Shown: positions 26,659 through 35,935 of the stretch, one piece after another
How positions within the stretch are numbered: the first letter of the stretch is position 1
Layout of the letters: each line of letters starts with the position of its first letter
Assembly (NCBI RefSeq): GCF_003479405.1
Contig: NZ_QUHB01000002.1
Coordinates: 186,001 to 250,000 of the forward strand
Length of the DNA: 64,000 nt
From: Eubacterium sp. AF16-48
GTDB lineage: Bacteria > Bacillota > Clostridia > Lachnospirales > Lachnospiraceae
Direction: 5' to 3'
Made by a program: the position numbers and the translations under genes
Notes under the pieces: model-generated
Database searches by the model: none
What the model was told of the DNA's origin: nothing
What the model saw: the letters and a program-made list of their open reading frames with translations, nothing else

Positions 26659-26695
26659 AAAAGTTGTGAATCTTATATATTCGCAACTTTTTTCT
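26659..26695 (+). terminator. Terminator after the XRE/ankyrin-like gene
   Basis: AAAAGTTGTGAAT (26659-26671) pairs with ATTCGCAACTTTT (26679-26691), one U-G wobble, then Ts. Its stem is almost identical to the terminator at 23176. Confidence 0.8.
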
Positions 26696-26711
26696 TTATA
26701 TAAAAAAACAC

Positions 26712-26740
26712 TTGACTTAGTATCAAAAAGATGATAAGTT
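26712..26740 (+). promoter_or_regulatory. Promoter with candidate operator for the NAD-salvage operon
   Basis: TTGACT (26712-26717) is a -35, with a -10-like TAAGTT at 26735-26740. TATCA-AAAAGA-TGATA (26721-26736) is an inverted repeat filling the spacer, so a bound repressor would block polymerase. The operon encodes an NrtR-like Nudix regulator (28590), a reasonable candidate to bind here. That link is inference. Confidence 0.45.
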
Positions 26741-26791
26741 ATGCATAAACATAACATCAATTTGATACAAAGAAAAGGAGATATGAGTATT

Positions 26792-27337
26792 ATGGAAAAA
26801 AATAAGAAAAAAATATTAATTGTGGTGGATATGCAAAAGGACTTCACATCGGGAGTGCTGGGAAATGCTGAATGTGAGGCTGCTGTGCAGGAAGTGGTAA
26901 AGGTAATTAATTCAAACCAATACGACGAAATATATCTTACAAGAGATACTCATCATAATGATTATCTGGAAACTCAGGAGGGTAAAAATCTGCCGGTGGA
27001 GCATTGTATTGAATTTTCAGATGGATGGAAAATTCGTCAGGAAATTATGGAAGCTGTTAAAGATAAAAAAGTTGAAATTGTCAACAAGCCGTCTTTTGGT
27101 TCTCTTTTCCTTGCAGAGGAGCTTAAAAATAAATATTTTAATGAAATGGAAAAGGTTGAAGTTACTCTTGTGGGGGTATGCACGGGAATATGTGTTATTA
27201 GTAATGCAATGCTTATTAAAGCCACGTTGCCTGAAACTAAAATAAATGTTATTGAAAAGGCATGCGCCTGTGTAACGTTAGCTTCCCATAAAAATGCAAT
27301 TGAGGCAATGAAAATGTGTCAGATTAACATAATTTAA
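26792..27337 (+). CDS. pncA: Isochorismatase-family amidohydrolase, probable nicotinamidase
   Basis: About 181 residues. The catalytic triad is in 'VVDMQKDF' (Asp), 'NKPSFGSLF' (Lys) and 'VGVCTGICVISNAM' (Cys). Possible metal residues are in 'TRDTHHNDY'. The family includes nicotinamidases, which turn nicotinamide into nicotinate. The next gene is nicotinate phosphoribosyltransferase, so PncA activity is likely. ATG 26792 is about 11 bp from AAAGGAG. ATG 26783 is nearer than usual for an RBS. Confidence 0.82.
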   Translation: MEKNKKKILIVVDMQKDFTSGVLGNAECEAAVQEVVKVINSNQYDEIYLTRDTHHNDYLETQEGKNLPVEHCIEFSDGWKIRQEIMEAVKDKKVEIVNKPSFGSLFLAEELKNKYFNEMEKVEVTLVGVCTGICVISNAMLIKATLPETKINVIEKACACVTLASHKNAIEAMKMCQINII

Positions 27338-27388
27338 TGGGAACAAATAAGAAATATTTAAATGAATTAAAAGAAAGAGGTTAGTATT

Positions 27389-28597
27389 ATGGAACAGATT
27401 ATTAATAGTTTATTGGAAAATGATTTATATAAATTTTCAATGGGTCAGGTAATTTACCACCAGTTTAGTGATTACAAAACAACATGGGATTTTAAATGCA
27501 GAAATAAGGATGTGTATTTTACATCTGAAATGGTGGAGGAAATAAAGGAGCAGATTAAGTTATATTGCAATCTTAGATTTACGGAAAATGAGCTGGAATA
27601 TCTTCACAGCATTAAGTGGTTAAAGGGTTCATACGTTGATTTTCTCAGATTGTGGCAGCCAAGATATGAAGATTTTGAGATAACAACAGATGCAGATTGC
27701 GGATTGACCATTGAAACAAAGGGAACATGGCTTAATACATCAATGTATGAAATTCCTGCATTGGCTATTGTAAATGAAGTTTATTTTAGAATGGCTTATG
27801 ATTATGATGAATTATTTGAAAGCTTTAAGAAAAGACTTGATGAAAAATGTGAAAAACTGAAAGACGGAAAGTTGGAATTAGGCAATTTCTCAGAATTTGG
27901 TCTGAGAAGAAGATTGTCTGCTAAAGCTCAGGAAATAGCAATTGAGAAACTGGCTGATTTAAGTGGTAAAATGCATGGAACTACTAAGTTTATTGGAACA
28001 AGTAATGTATACCTGGCAAAGAAGTACAATCTTACTCCTGTAGGAACTATGGCTCATGAATGGATTATGTGTGTAGGACAGGGAAATCATAAACACAATC
28101 CGGCATATTCAAACTGGTATGCTTTGGATGCATGGGTTAAGGAGTACGGTATATTAAACGGTACTGCTTTAACGGATACAATTACAACGGATTGCTTCTT
28201 AAAGGACTTCCAGCTGACTTATGCAACTTTATTTAGTGGTGTAAGACACGACAGCGGAGACCCTTTTGAATGGGGAGAAAAAATGATTAAACATTACAAG
28301 AACCTTGGAATTAATCCGCAAAACAAAACTTTGTTGTTTAGTGATTCGCTTGATTTTGAAAGAGCTGATAAATTATACAAATATTTTAGTAAAAAGATTA
28401 ATGTTGCATTTGGCATTGGCACATATATAAGTAATGATACTGATGTACCGGCACTTAATATTGTAATGAAAACCACAAAGTGCAATGGAATGGATGTGGC
28501 AAAAATAAGTGATACTCCGGGAAAAGGTATGTGCAGAAATCCAAAATACGAACATTATTTAACAAGATGCATAGATTGGAGAATGCAAAATGACTGA
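27389..28597 (+). CDS. pncB: Nicotinate phosphoribosyltransferase
   Basis: A 402-residue enzyme that converts nicotinate and PRPP to nicotinate mononucleotide, the entry step of the Preiss-Handler NAD pathway. Family motifs are 'LENDLYKFSMGQVIYHQF' near the start, 'EFGLRRRLS' (about 170), 'IGTSNVYLAKKYN', 'TMAHEWIM' and 'GVRHDSGDPFEWGEK'. It overlaps the Nudix regulator by 8 bp. Confidence 0.93.
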   Translation: MEQIINSLLENDLYKFSMGQVIYHQFSDYKTTWDFKCRNKDVYFTSEMVEEIKEQIKLYCNLRFTENELEYLHSIKWLKGSYVDFLRLWQPRYEDFEITTDADCGLTIETKGTWLNTSMYEIPALAIVNEVYFRMAYDYDELFESFKKRLDEKCEKLKDGKLELGNFSEFGLRRRLSAKAQEIAIEKLADLSGKMHGTTKFIGTSNVYLAKKYNLTPVGTMAHEWIMCVGQGNHKHNPAYSNWYALDAWVKEYGILNGTALTDTITTDCFLKDFQLTYATLFSGVRHDSGDPFEWGEKMIKHYKNLGINPQNKTLLFSDSLDFERADKLYKYFSKKINVAFGIGTYISNDTDVPALNIVMKTTKCNGMDVAKISDTPGKGMCRNPKYEHYLTRCIDWRMQND

Positions 28598-29435
28598 GAA
28601 AGATTTTTTGAAGGAATATGACATAACAAAGTACGACAGACCATCAATTGCCACGGATATTGTATTGTTTACACTGGATAATTCAATTAAAAATGCCAAA
28701 AAAGTCAATGTTGGACCGTTACAGATATTATTGATAAAAAGAGCTTCTAATCCCTTTAAAGGTCAGTGGGCATTGCCCGGTGGATTTTATGAGAAGGGTG
28801 AAACATTGGAGGAGGCGGCAGCACGTGAACTTTACGAAGAAACTAATGTAAGAAATGCGTATCTTGAAAATACTAAAACCTTTAGTGAAACAGGGAGAGA
28901 TCCCCGTGGATGGATTGTGTCAAATGCTTTTATTGGGGCAATAAATAAAAGTGACTGCAATTTAAGAGCAGATTCTGATGCATGGGAGGCAAAGTGGTTT
29001 AATTTATCTGAAGAAAAAGAGGCAGGAGAAAACTGTACAGTGTACAATTTGAATTTAACTGCTGAGGATGATTCCTGTAGCATAAACATAGTGGTAAAGT
29101 GTGATAAAACCATGGAAATGGGCAGGGTAAAGCATAAATGGAGCATTTGTAAATCAGATAATCTTGGATTTGACCATGCATTAATTATTACGGAGCTGTT
29201 TCAGAAACTAAAGAATGGTATTCTTAGTGATATAAGATTATTGTTTGAGTTTGTTCCGGAAACATTTACTGTGGGGCAGCTAGAGGCCACATACAAGGCG
29301 ATATTTAATATTGACGGAAAGGTTCCTAATTTTAGAAGAAAGATAGGTAACTATATTGTTGAAACCGATGAGTGGGAAAGGGAAACATCTTATAGACCGC
29401 CAAAGCTGTGCGTAAGGAATATGGAGGTTTTTTGA
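28590..29435 (+). CDS. nrtR: Nudix-domain transcriptional regulator (NrtR-like)
   Basis: A 281-residue two-domain protein. The N-terminal Nudix fold has a Nudix box starting 'GGFYEKGETLEEAAAREL' with 'YEETNV' following (about 70-95). The C-terminal winged helix ('FEFVPETFTVGQLEATYKAI') is typical of NrtR, which represses NAD-metabolism genes and is released by ADP-ribose-type ligands. It overlaps pncB, its likely target. The Nudix box keeps catalytic Glu residues, so hydrolase activity is possible too. Confidence 0.85.
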   Translation: MTEKDFLKEYDITKYDRPSIATDIVLFTLDNSIKNAKKVNVGPLQILLIKRASNPFKGQWALPGGFYEKGETLEEAAARELYEETNVRNAYLENTKTFSETGRDPRGWIVSNAFIGAINKSDCNLRADSDAWEAKWFNLSEEKEAGENCTVYNLNLTAEDDSCSINIVVKCDKTMEMGRVKHKWSICKSDNLGFDHALIITELFQKLKNGILSDIRLLFEFVPETFTVGQLEATYKAIFNIDGKVPNFRRKIGNYIVETDEWERETSYRPPKLCVRNMEVF

Positions 29436-29478
29436 GGGAAAATAGATTATGAAAGAATTGTTTTGGGATATAAGCACT

Positions 29479-29505
29479 AATTTGTCAGACAATATCTGAC
29501 AAATT
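29479..29505. repeat. Perfect 11-bp inverted repeat downstream of nrtR
   Basis: AATTTGTCAGA (29479-29489) and TCTGACAAATT (29495-29505) are perfectly complementary with a 5-nt loop. The 374-bp gap 29436-29809 also holds a short frame starting at 29449 that stops inside this repeat and a 3' fragment reading '..ELITIDDLKRLVDRIINEAGE' before TAG 29588. It looks like debris of a lost gene. Confidence 0.5.
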
Positions 29506-29622
29506 AGGATGGTCGTATATATGTGAACTAATTACAATTGATGATTTAAAACGCTTAGTGGATAGAATTATTAATGAAGCTGGTGAATAGAACAATTATT
29601 TGTATTGCAGGTTTCATTTATG

Positions 29623-29655
29623 GATAGACAGTTGGGGGTGACTGTCTATTTTTTT
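29623..29655 (+). terminator. Terminator in the gap before the helicase gene
   Basis: ATAGACAGT (29624-29632) pairs with ACTGTCTAT (29641-29649), followed by Ts. Confidence 0.8.
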
Positions 29656-29809
29656 ACAAAAGATTTTCAATTAAAAGGTATAAATTGAGCCCCATCCTAC
29701 ATAAAAAGTAGAAGACGAAATATGGTAATATATGGTATAATTTGAAAGTATTAAAAAATGAGTCTTGAAAAAAGTATGAATAATTAGCTTGACATGACAA
29801 GAGAGGAAA

Positions 29810-32800
29810 ATGAAAATGAGCAGAAAAGAAAATATTCTAAATGCATGGATTATGGTGGAACATTTAACTGAAGGAAATATAAATATAAGAGATAAATCAA
29901 TTAAATCATTTGACGGAAAAACAGATTTTTATAGTATGTTTGCTCAAAAAATACAGGAAAGAAAATTCGATAAAAATCAAAAAGATGCAGGAATAGTTGT
30001 TTACTTTGAAATCTTTGGGTTTAACGAAGTGGTAGAGATAATTCGCAAAAAATATAATTTAGAACCTACGGATGAGGAAATTAGAGTTGGAGAAAAATTT
30101 AGTTTTGCATTAGGATTCGATAAGAATTTAGCATTACGGGAGGACCTTACATTTGTTACCATAAGCACCTATATTCGTAATTTTAAAGAAATTCCAATAA
30201 AAAATACATTTAATGAATATGAGCGTGAGTTTAAAACACAGATTTCACAATTATTTATGGAAGATGAGGATGAAGAAAATATAGATTTTATTAACAAGAA
30301 AGTAAAATTCAATGATGCAATGAACTACATCATAAATAAGTATGAAGTCAATTTGAAAAATTGTAGATTCCAGTTAGTAAATAATTTAGACACCGATGCA
30401 GCAAATATGCATTCATTTTTTGTGGAAGATTTGGAAAGGGCAAAGAAAGATTGTTCTTCCAATTTGGATAGGTATCTTCTGGGAAAAGCAAATAAAAGAA
30501 TCAATTTGGATAGTAAAAATACGTCAGTTAACTTTAATCCTGATATTTTTGAAAAAATTCTACAACCTAAAAATTATCCCATTGCCAGATTCCCGAGTAA
30601 AACAAAATATTCTCTTAGTTTTATGCAACAGGTTGCTGTTAATCTTGCAATTGGCTATGACAACAGTCAAATAAGAAGCGTTAATGGACCACCGGGAACT
30701 GGAAAAACAACCCTGTTAAAGGATATTTTTGCGGAATTGCTGGTAAGACAGGCATACGAAATAGCTAATTTATCTGATAAAGTTATAAAGGCAAATCCAA
30801 CAAAGGGATATTATGAAAATATATGTATTGGGAAAATGCCTGAAAATATTGCTGAAAATAATATTATTGTTGCAAGTTCTAATAATAGTGCCGTCCAAAA
30901 TATTGTTAATGAGCTTCCACTTATACAAGGAATAGACGATAAATTTGTAGAGGAATTAAAAGAAGCCGATTATTTTTGGGAGATTGCAAATTCAGAATTG
31001 TCGTCAGAATGGATAGAGGATAAGGAAAGCGGAAAAAAGCAAGAGAAACTTATAATGAAAAGAAATCCGGGTGAAGATATGTGTTGGGGGACTTTTTCTC
31101 TTGAAGGGGGAAAGAAGAGTAATATGGCAAATATTATCATGAATATTAAGCACATGCTTAATCATTTGGAAAAAGAATATATTTCAGACAAAGGAGTATA
31201 TGAGAAATTTTTAACTTACTATAATCAGGTAGAAAATATTAGGCGAAAAGCACAAAGATATTATAAAAATATACAAGAATATGAAAAATGCTGTATTTTA
31301 TTAAAAAAATTACAGGAGAATTATAAAAAGACTAAAGAAACAAAGAGAGTTGAATTAGAATGTAAATTGGCTCAATATAGGGAGATGAACAAGGAAAAAA
31401 GTCTGGACATTGATGATTTAAAAAAACAGTACGAAGATATAGAACAGAGCAAGGAGATGGTTGATAAAAACAGACAAAGTATAGAATGGTGCATACAATT
31501 ATTATTAAACCGGAAACCACGATTTTTTTCATTACCGAAAACTAAAAAGGAATATAAGAAAAAAACAGGAGAGGTCGGTCAGCGACTTGAAGAGTGCATA
31601 AGTCAAAGCGAAGAGATTGAATGTGAGAGAAGAAAGATAAATTCAAAAATTCAGGAACGTCAAAATGAATTAGATGAATTGCTTTCAAAGGAAAAACAAG
31701 AAAAATGTATATTTGATGAGTGGATAATAAAGCAAGAGGGTGAAATAACAAAGGTTGAAGAAAAATGCAAAAATTATAAAAATACAATAAGTGATAAAAA
31801 TTTCAAGAAGCTTGATATGGGCTTAGAATATGAAGAATTACAATTGTCTAATCCATGGTTTGAGGAAATATACAGAATTGCTCAATCCAAATTATTTATT
31901 GCGGCGCTAAAAGTAAGAAAGCAATTTTTGTATGATAATTTGAAGAGTATAAAAAAAGCCATAATGGTATGGAATAGGCAGAAAGAGGGAATATATGAAA
32001 AGACCTTGGTTTTGTCAGCATGGAACTGGATAAATATGGCGATACCTGTAATAAGCTCAACATTTGCCAGTTTTTCACGGATGTGTGAAAATCTTGGAAC
32101 ATCAACATTGGGACATTTATTTATAGATGAGGGAGGACAGGCATTGCCACAGGCAAGTGTAGGAGCCATAAATCGCAGCAAGCACATTATGGTGTTAGGA
32201 GATCCAGAACAAATAAAGCCGGTATTAACATTAGATTCTAATGTATTAGCAATGCTTGGTGAACATTTTAATGTGAGTGAAAAATATTTATCAGGCACAG
32301 CATCGACACAAACCCTTGCAGACGAAATAAGTAAATATGGATTTTATAAAGAGCAGGATGAAGCATGGGAGTCATGGGTTGGAATACCGTTGTGGGTTCA
32401 TAGAAGATGTAAAAGCCCGATGTTTAAAATCTCCAATAAAATTTCCTATAATGGCTATATGGTTCAAGGTGTTGAAGGAAAGGGAAAGGTGGATTGGTTT
32501 GACATTGGTGGAACGGCAAGTGACAAATATGTTGAAGAACAGGGAAGATTTCTGTTGCGAAAAATAGAGGCAATGATTCAAAATGACAAAAAAATAATAG
32601 ACAGAAATGAAAAAGATACGATATATGTAATTACTCCGTTTGCAAATGTTGCATATCAACTGGCAAAACTATTAAAGAATATAGAGTTTACCAGGTATGA
32701 TGAGAAGAATAAGCCTACAAATGTTGGAACGATTCACACTTTTCAGGGAAAAGAAGCACCTATCGTATTCCTAGTATTAGGTGCTGATAAAAACAGTAGA

Positions 32801-33013
32801 GGAGCTGCAAGATGGGCAGTGGAAGAACCTAATATGATGAATGTTGCAGTAACCCGTTCAAAAGAAGAATTTTATATTATTGGTGACAAAAGATTATATT
32901 TGGATTTGGGCAGTGATGTTGTTAGAGATACATATAGTATTATTAAAAATTATAATACTCATCAGATGGACAACAAGGTAGGGGATAAGAGTGCATCTGA
33001 AATACAGGTCTGA
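29810..33013 (+). CDS. UPF1/Dna2-like superfamily 1 helicase with central coiled coil
   Basis: A 1067-residue protein. The N-terminal about 285 residues have no motif I recognise. Walker A is 'NGPPGTGKTTLLKDI' (about 293-307). A long charged coiled coil (about 440-660) interrupts the motor. Then come motif II-like 'FIDEGGQALPQ', motif III-like 'VLGDPEQIKPV', and near the end 'GTIHTFQGKEAPIVFLVLG' and 'MNVAVTRSKEEFYIIGD' (motifs V and VI). This is an SF1B helicase of the AAA_11/AAA_12 type. ATG 29810 and 29816 both follow AGAGG. A NYN-type nuclease gene follows. Confidence 0.75.
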   Translation: MKMSRKENILNAWIMVEHLTEGNINIRDKSIKSFDGKTDFYSMFAQKIQERKFDKNQKDAGIVVYFEIFGFNEVVEIIRKKYNLEPTDEEIRVGEKFSFALGFDKNLALREDLTFVTISTYIRNFKEIPIKNTFNEYEREFKTQISQLFMEDEDEENIDFINKKVKFNDAMNYIINKYEVNLKNCRFQLVNNLDTDAANMHSFFVEDLERAKKDCSSNLDRYLLGKANKRINLDSKNTSVNFNPDIFEKILQPKNYPIARFPSKTKYSLSFMQQVAVNLAIGYDNSQIRSVNGPPGTGKTTLLKDIFAELLVRQAYEIANLSDKVIKANPTKGYYENICIGKMPENIAENNIIVASSNNSAVQNIVNELPLIQGIDDKFVEELKEADYFWEIANSELSSEWIEDKESGKKQEKLIMKRNPGEDMCWGTFSLEGGKKSNMANIIMNIKHMLNHLEKEYISDKGVYEKFLTYYNQVENIRRKAQRYYKNIQEYEKCCILLKKLQENYKKTKETKRVELECKLAQYREMNKEKSLDIDDLKKQYEDIEQSKEMVDKNRQSIEWCIQLLLNRKPRFFSLPKTKKEYKKKTGEVGQRLEECISQSEEIECERRKINSKIQERQNELDELLSKEKQEKCIFDEWIIKQEGEITKVEEKCKNYKNTISDKNFKKLDMGLEYEELQLSNPWFEEIYRIAQSKLFIAALKVRKQFLYDNLKSIKKAIMVWNRQKEGIYEKTLVLSAWNWINMAIPVISSTFASFSRMCENLGTSTLGHLFIDEGGQALPQASVGAINRSKHIMVLGDPEQIKPVLTLDSNVLAMLGEHFNVSEKYLSGTASTQTLADEISKYGFYKEQDEAWESWVGIPLWVHRRCKSPMFKISNKISYNGYMVQGVEGKGKVDWFDIGGTASDKYVEEQGRFLLRKIEAMIQNDKKIIDRNEKDTIYVITPFANVAYQLAKLLKNIEFTRYDEKNKPTNVGTIHTFQGKEAPIVFLVLGADKNSRGAARWAVEEPNMMNVAVTRSKEEFYIIGDKRLYLDLGSDVVRDTYSIIKNYNTHQMDNKVGDKSASEIQV

Positions 33014-33111
33014 ATATTAAGGATGAATAAGATATTTTGTAGACATAATTTGCAGACTATATTAAAATACAGTATATTATGGTTTATTTTGCCATTGGAG
33101 GAAGTGAATAA

Positions 33112-34011
33112 ATGGAAACATATTATTTAATTGATTTTGAAAATGTTCATAATGAGGGCATTGCCAATATTAAAAGTATGACTAAAACGGATCACATGCA
33201 TATTTTTTCAACACAAAATGCTACAAATATAAATAAAGATGTATTTTGGATTAATGGAGATATTAAATCTCATTTAGTACCTGCTAAAAAGCAATCATTA
33301 GATATGCATTTGGTATCTTATTTGGGATATTTGTTAGGTATTCATGGGAAAGATTGTTGTTATGTGATTATTAGTAAAGATAAGGATTATGATAATATAG
33401 TGAAATTCTGGAAAGAGGAAGGTTATCAGAATATTTCCCGTAAGGAGAAGTTGCCTGGAAATGAACCTGTTCAGAAGAAAACAAAACAGGCAGGTTCACA
33501 GCCTAAAAGTAATTCCCAAACTGCCAATGGCAGAATTAGTGCCGGTATGGCATATAGGCTTGATGGAAAGGATAGATGTGAGTTAAATATTTTTATACAA
33601 CACAATCTTGTTAATAGGGGATACGATCACAGCTCAGCAAATCGGATTTGCAAGTATGTAGTAACTCATTGCAATGATGAAAGAATGTTAAGTGGAATAC
33701 ACAATGATATAAAGAAAGATTTTGAAAACTATTCAGATGTGTATGGAGATATAAAGTCAATTCTTGAAGATTTTGTGCAATCCAAAAACAAAGATACAAA
33801 AAGGGAGTCGCGGGTTCGTTCTTTTTTCGGGCAGCATTTTAAGAAAAAAGTATATACAGATTGTAAAGAGGAAATTATACAAACTATCCTGAATGCGGAA
33901 TCAAAGCAACAGGTGAACAATGGTTTGTCTAAGTTATATACGGACGGAGAAGTGGTTTCCCATATCTATAAAGTGGTACAACCTTTGATTAAGGAGCTGC
34001 CGGGAAAGTAA
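33112..34011 (+). CDS. NYN/PIN-like nuclease-domain protein
   Basis: A 299-residue protein. The N-terminal about 110 residues have the NYN/PIN pattern: 'YYLIDFENVHNEG' (first acidic pair), 'KQSLDMHLVSYLGYLLG' (middle Asp) and 'YVIISKDKDYDNIVKFWKEEG' (late Asp cluster). Such folds cleave RNA with metal ions. A polar linker follows, then a helical C-terminal region (about 145-299). RBS GGAGGAAG precedes ATG 33112. It starts 98 bp behind the helicase and a promoter-like TATATTATG lies between them, so co-transcription is possible but not certain. Confidence 0.72.
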   Translation: METYYLIDFENVHNEGIANIKSMTKTDHMHIFSTQNATNINKDVFWINGDIKSHLVPAKKQSLDMHLVSYLGYLLGIHGKDCCYVIISKDKDYDNIVKFWKEEGYQNISRKEKLPGNEPVQKKTKQAGSQPKSNSQTANGRISAGMAYRLDGKDRCELNIFIQHNLVNRGYDHSSANRICKYVVTHCNDERMLSGIHNDIKKDFENYSDVYGDIKSILEDFVQSKNKDTKRESRVRSFFGQHFKKKVYTDCKEEIIQTILNAESKQQVNNGLSKLYTDGEVVSHIYKVVQPLIKELPGK

Positions 34012-34087
34012 ATGACTTTCATATAGAAAAATTATTAAGGATGACAAATTAAAGATAAAATAATATTAAACTAATAAATACATAAAC

Positions 34088-34138
34088 TTGACAAATAAAC
34101 GACCGTTTACTAGAATAAAAGTGAACGGTCGTTTATTT
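34088..34138 (+). promoter_or_regulatory. Promoter and 15-bp perfect palindromic TetR operator
   Basis: AAATAAACGACCGTT (34093-34107) and AACGGTCGTTTATTT (34124-34138) are perfect reverse complements. TTGACA (34088-34093) and TAGAAT (34111-34116), 17 bp apart, form the promoter around the left arm. ACCGTT/AACGGT-type palindromes are common TetR operators. The gene at 34159 is a TetR regulator, so autorepression is the simple reading. Confidence 0.85.
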
Positions 34139-34158
34139 ACATATGGAGGTAACTGAAA

Positions 34159-34758
34159 ATGAGGAACAGAAAAGAAGAAATATTAATTGTGGCACTTCAT
34201 TTGTTTGCGAGAGATGGTTATGAGGCAGTTTCTGTAAGTCAGATAGCCGGAGCATTGGGCATAACAAAGGGAGCGTTGTATCGCCATTTTAAAAGTAAAA
34301 GAGATATTTTTGATTGCATTGTACAGCGTATGGAACAGGAAGATAGTGAGCAGGCGGCAGACAACAATATGCCTGAAGATAATAAAGAAAGTATGCCGGA
34401 GAAATACGAGACTATTTCTTTGGAGGATTTTATTCAATATAGTAAATCTATGTTTGAGTATTGGACGGAGGATGATTTCCCTTCATCTTTTAGAAAGATG
34501 CTGACAATAGAGCAGTTTAGAAGCGAAGAAATGCAGAAATTGTATCAACAGTACCTTGCGTCAGGGCCTGTCTCATATGTAAAGGATTTGTTTGCTGTCA
34601 TGAATATTGAGAATGCTAATGAAAAGGCAGTTAGATTCTATGGAACCATGTATTTTTATTACAGTGCTTATGATGGCGCAAAAGATAAGAAAAAGATAAA
34701 AAAAGAATTTGAATCAGCTATATGCAGTATGGCGAAGGAAATTGAAATTAAGCAATAA
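34159..34758 (+). CDS. TetR/AcrR-family transcriptional regulator
   Basis: A 199-residue regulator with a typical N-terminal HTH (about 5-50: 'ILIVALHLFARDGYEAVSVS', 'ITKGALYRHFKSKRDIF') and a divergent helical ligand domain. RBS GGAGGTAAC precedes ATG 34159. No exporter or enzyme follows: an acetyltransferase remnant begins right at its stop. The original target next door may have been lost. Confidence 0.88.
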   Translation: MRNRKEEILIVALHLFARDGYEAVSVSQIAGALGITKGALYRHFKSKRDIFDCIVQRMEQEDSEQAADNNMPEDNKESMPEKYETISLEDFIQYSKSMFEYWTEDDFPSSFRKMLTIEQFRSEEMQKLYQQYLASGPVSYVKDLFAVMNIENANEKAVRFYGTMYFYYSAYDGAKDKKKIKKEFESAICSMAKEIEIKQ

Positions 34759-35114
34759 ATTCGGCATTTGTGCCGGAACTTGACTTTGTTATGTATAAGG
34801 ATGGGGAGTTAATAGGACAGAATATGTTTATGAAGGCAACTATAGCAGCAGATGATGGAAGAAAAATCCCAATTATGACTATGGGACCAATTTGCATAAA
34901 AAATGAATTTAAAGGTAAAGGATATGGAAAAATGTTGCTTGATTATTCCTTGGAAAAAGCAGCAAATTTTGGCTGCGGGGCATTATGTTTTGAAGGGAAT
35001 ATTGATTTTTACGGCAAAAGCGGCTTTAAGCAGGCCAGTGAGTTCGGAATACGTTATTATGGATTGCCGGAGGGAGAGGATGCATCATTTTTTTGCTATG
35101 TAAAATACATTTGA
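34759..35114 (+). pseudogene. GNAT acetyltransferase remnant, 5' end missing
   Basis: The frame reads from just behind the tetR stop (34758) as 'NSAFVPELDFVMYKDGELIG'. It continues through the acetyl-CoA loop 'KGKGYGKMLLDYSLEKA' to the end of a GNAT fold ('FYGKSGF'). Relatives have about 60-80 more N-terminal residues, which are absent here because the open frame runs straight into tetR. A GTG at 34770 could start a 114-residue protein, but no RBS is present. I read it as a 5'-truncated fragment from a deletion. Confidence 0.65.
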
Positions 35115-35201
35115 CATGGTAAATCTATCGTATGTAAAGTATTTTTGATAGCCAAAAACAGGCTTGGGGGTTAATATTAAGTACGCAAGGGAGGTAAAGA
35201 A

Positions 35202-35789
35202 ATGGAATTGGGAAAGCAAATAAAAACATATCGTCAGGAAGCAAATATGTCTCAGGAAGAATTAGCTTATCGTGTTTATGTTTCCAGACAGACAATTTCA
35301 AACTGGGAAAATGATAAATGCTACCCGGATGTTAAGAGTTTAATCTTATTGGGGGAAATTTTCCATGTATCTCTTGATAAATTAATTAAAGGAGATGTTG
35401 ATATTATGAAAGAAGTAATCAAAAAAGAAGAAGTTGAAAAAATGAATCGGTATGGAGTCATCTATACGGTGGCCCTGGGCATTACTGTTGTATCAGCGGT
35501 ACCATTATTTATATGGCTTGGCATATGGGCATTTATTCCATGGGGAATTATTTATGCGGTTGCTTTATATTGGGGGATAAAGGTGGAAAAAGTGAAGAAA
35601 AACAATGACGTCAAAACATATAAGGAAATTGTTGCATTTTCCGAAGGAAAATTGCTGGATGATATACAAAAGCAACGGGAGATAGGTAAGCGTCCATATC
35701 AGAAAGTTTTAATAGTTGGTGCAAGTGCTGTGATTACCTTTGTTATTTGTATATTAATTGGATTGATTATGAATGCTTGGGAAAATTAG
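35202..35789 (+). CDS. XRE-family regulator with C-terminal membrane domain
   Basis: A 195-residue protein. A Cro/C1 helix-turn-helix at about 1-62 ('IKTYRQEANMSQEELAYRV', 'SRQTISNWENDKCYPDVKS') is followed by a linker and three membrane helices (about 85-103, 105-120 and 168-190). Membrane-tethered XRE regulators of this kind are common in Firmicutes and often sense envelope stress. RBS GGGAGGTAAAG precedes ATG 35202. No obvious target gene follows. Confidence 0.75.
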   Translation: MELGKQIKTYRQEANMSQEELAYRVYVSRQTISNWENDKCYPDVKSLILLGEIFHVSLDKLIKGDVDIMKEVIKKEEVEKMNRYGVIYTVALGITVVSAVPLFIWLGIWAFIPWGIIYAVALYWGIKVEKVKKNNDVKTYKEIVAFSEGKLLDDIQKQREIGKRPYQKVLIVGASAVITFVICILIGLIMNAWEN

Positions 35790-35935
35790 GAGGGAAGAGT
35801 GAGACAGCGGATAAGGGGGTGAGATGTGGAACTGATGAAATTACATAGGAAAGAGAGGAATGATGTAAGGTGAGAACTTAAAAATCGGAGACTATGAAGA
35901 AAAGTCTGTAAATTAGATTCTTTTATGATAATGAT

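Noticed and set aside
29449..29588. Gene between nrtR and the helicase
   Set aside because: The frame beginning MKELFWDI stops after 16 codons inside a perfect inverted repeat, and the later fragment lacks a start. Treated as debris.
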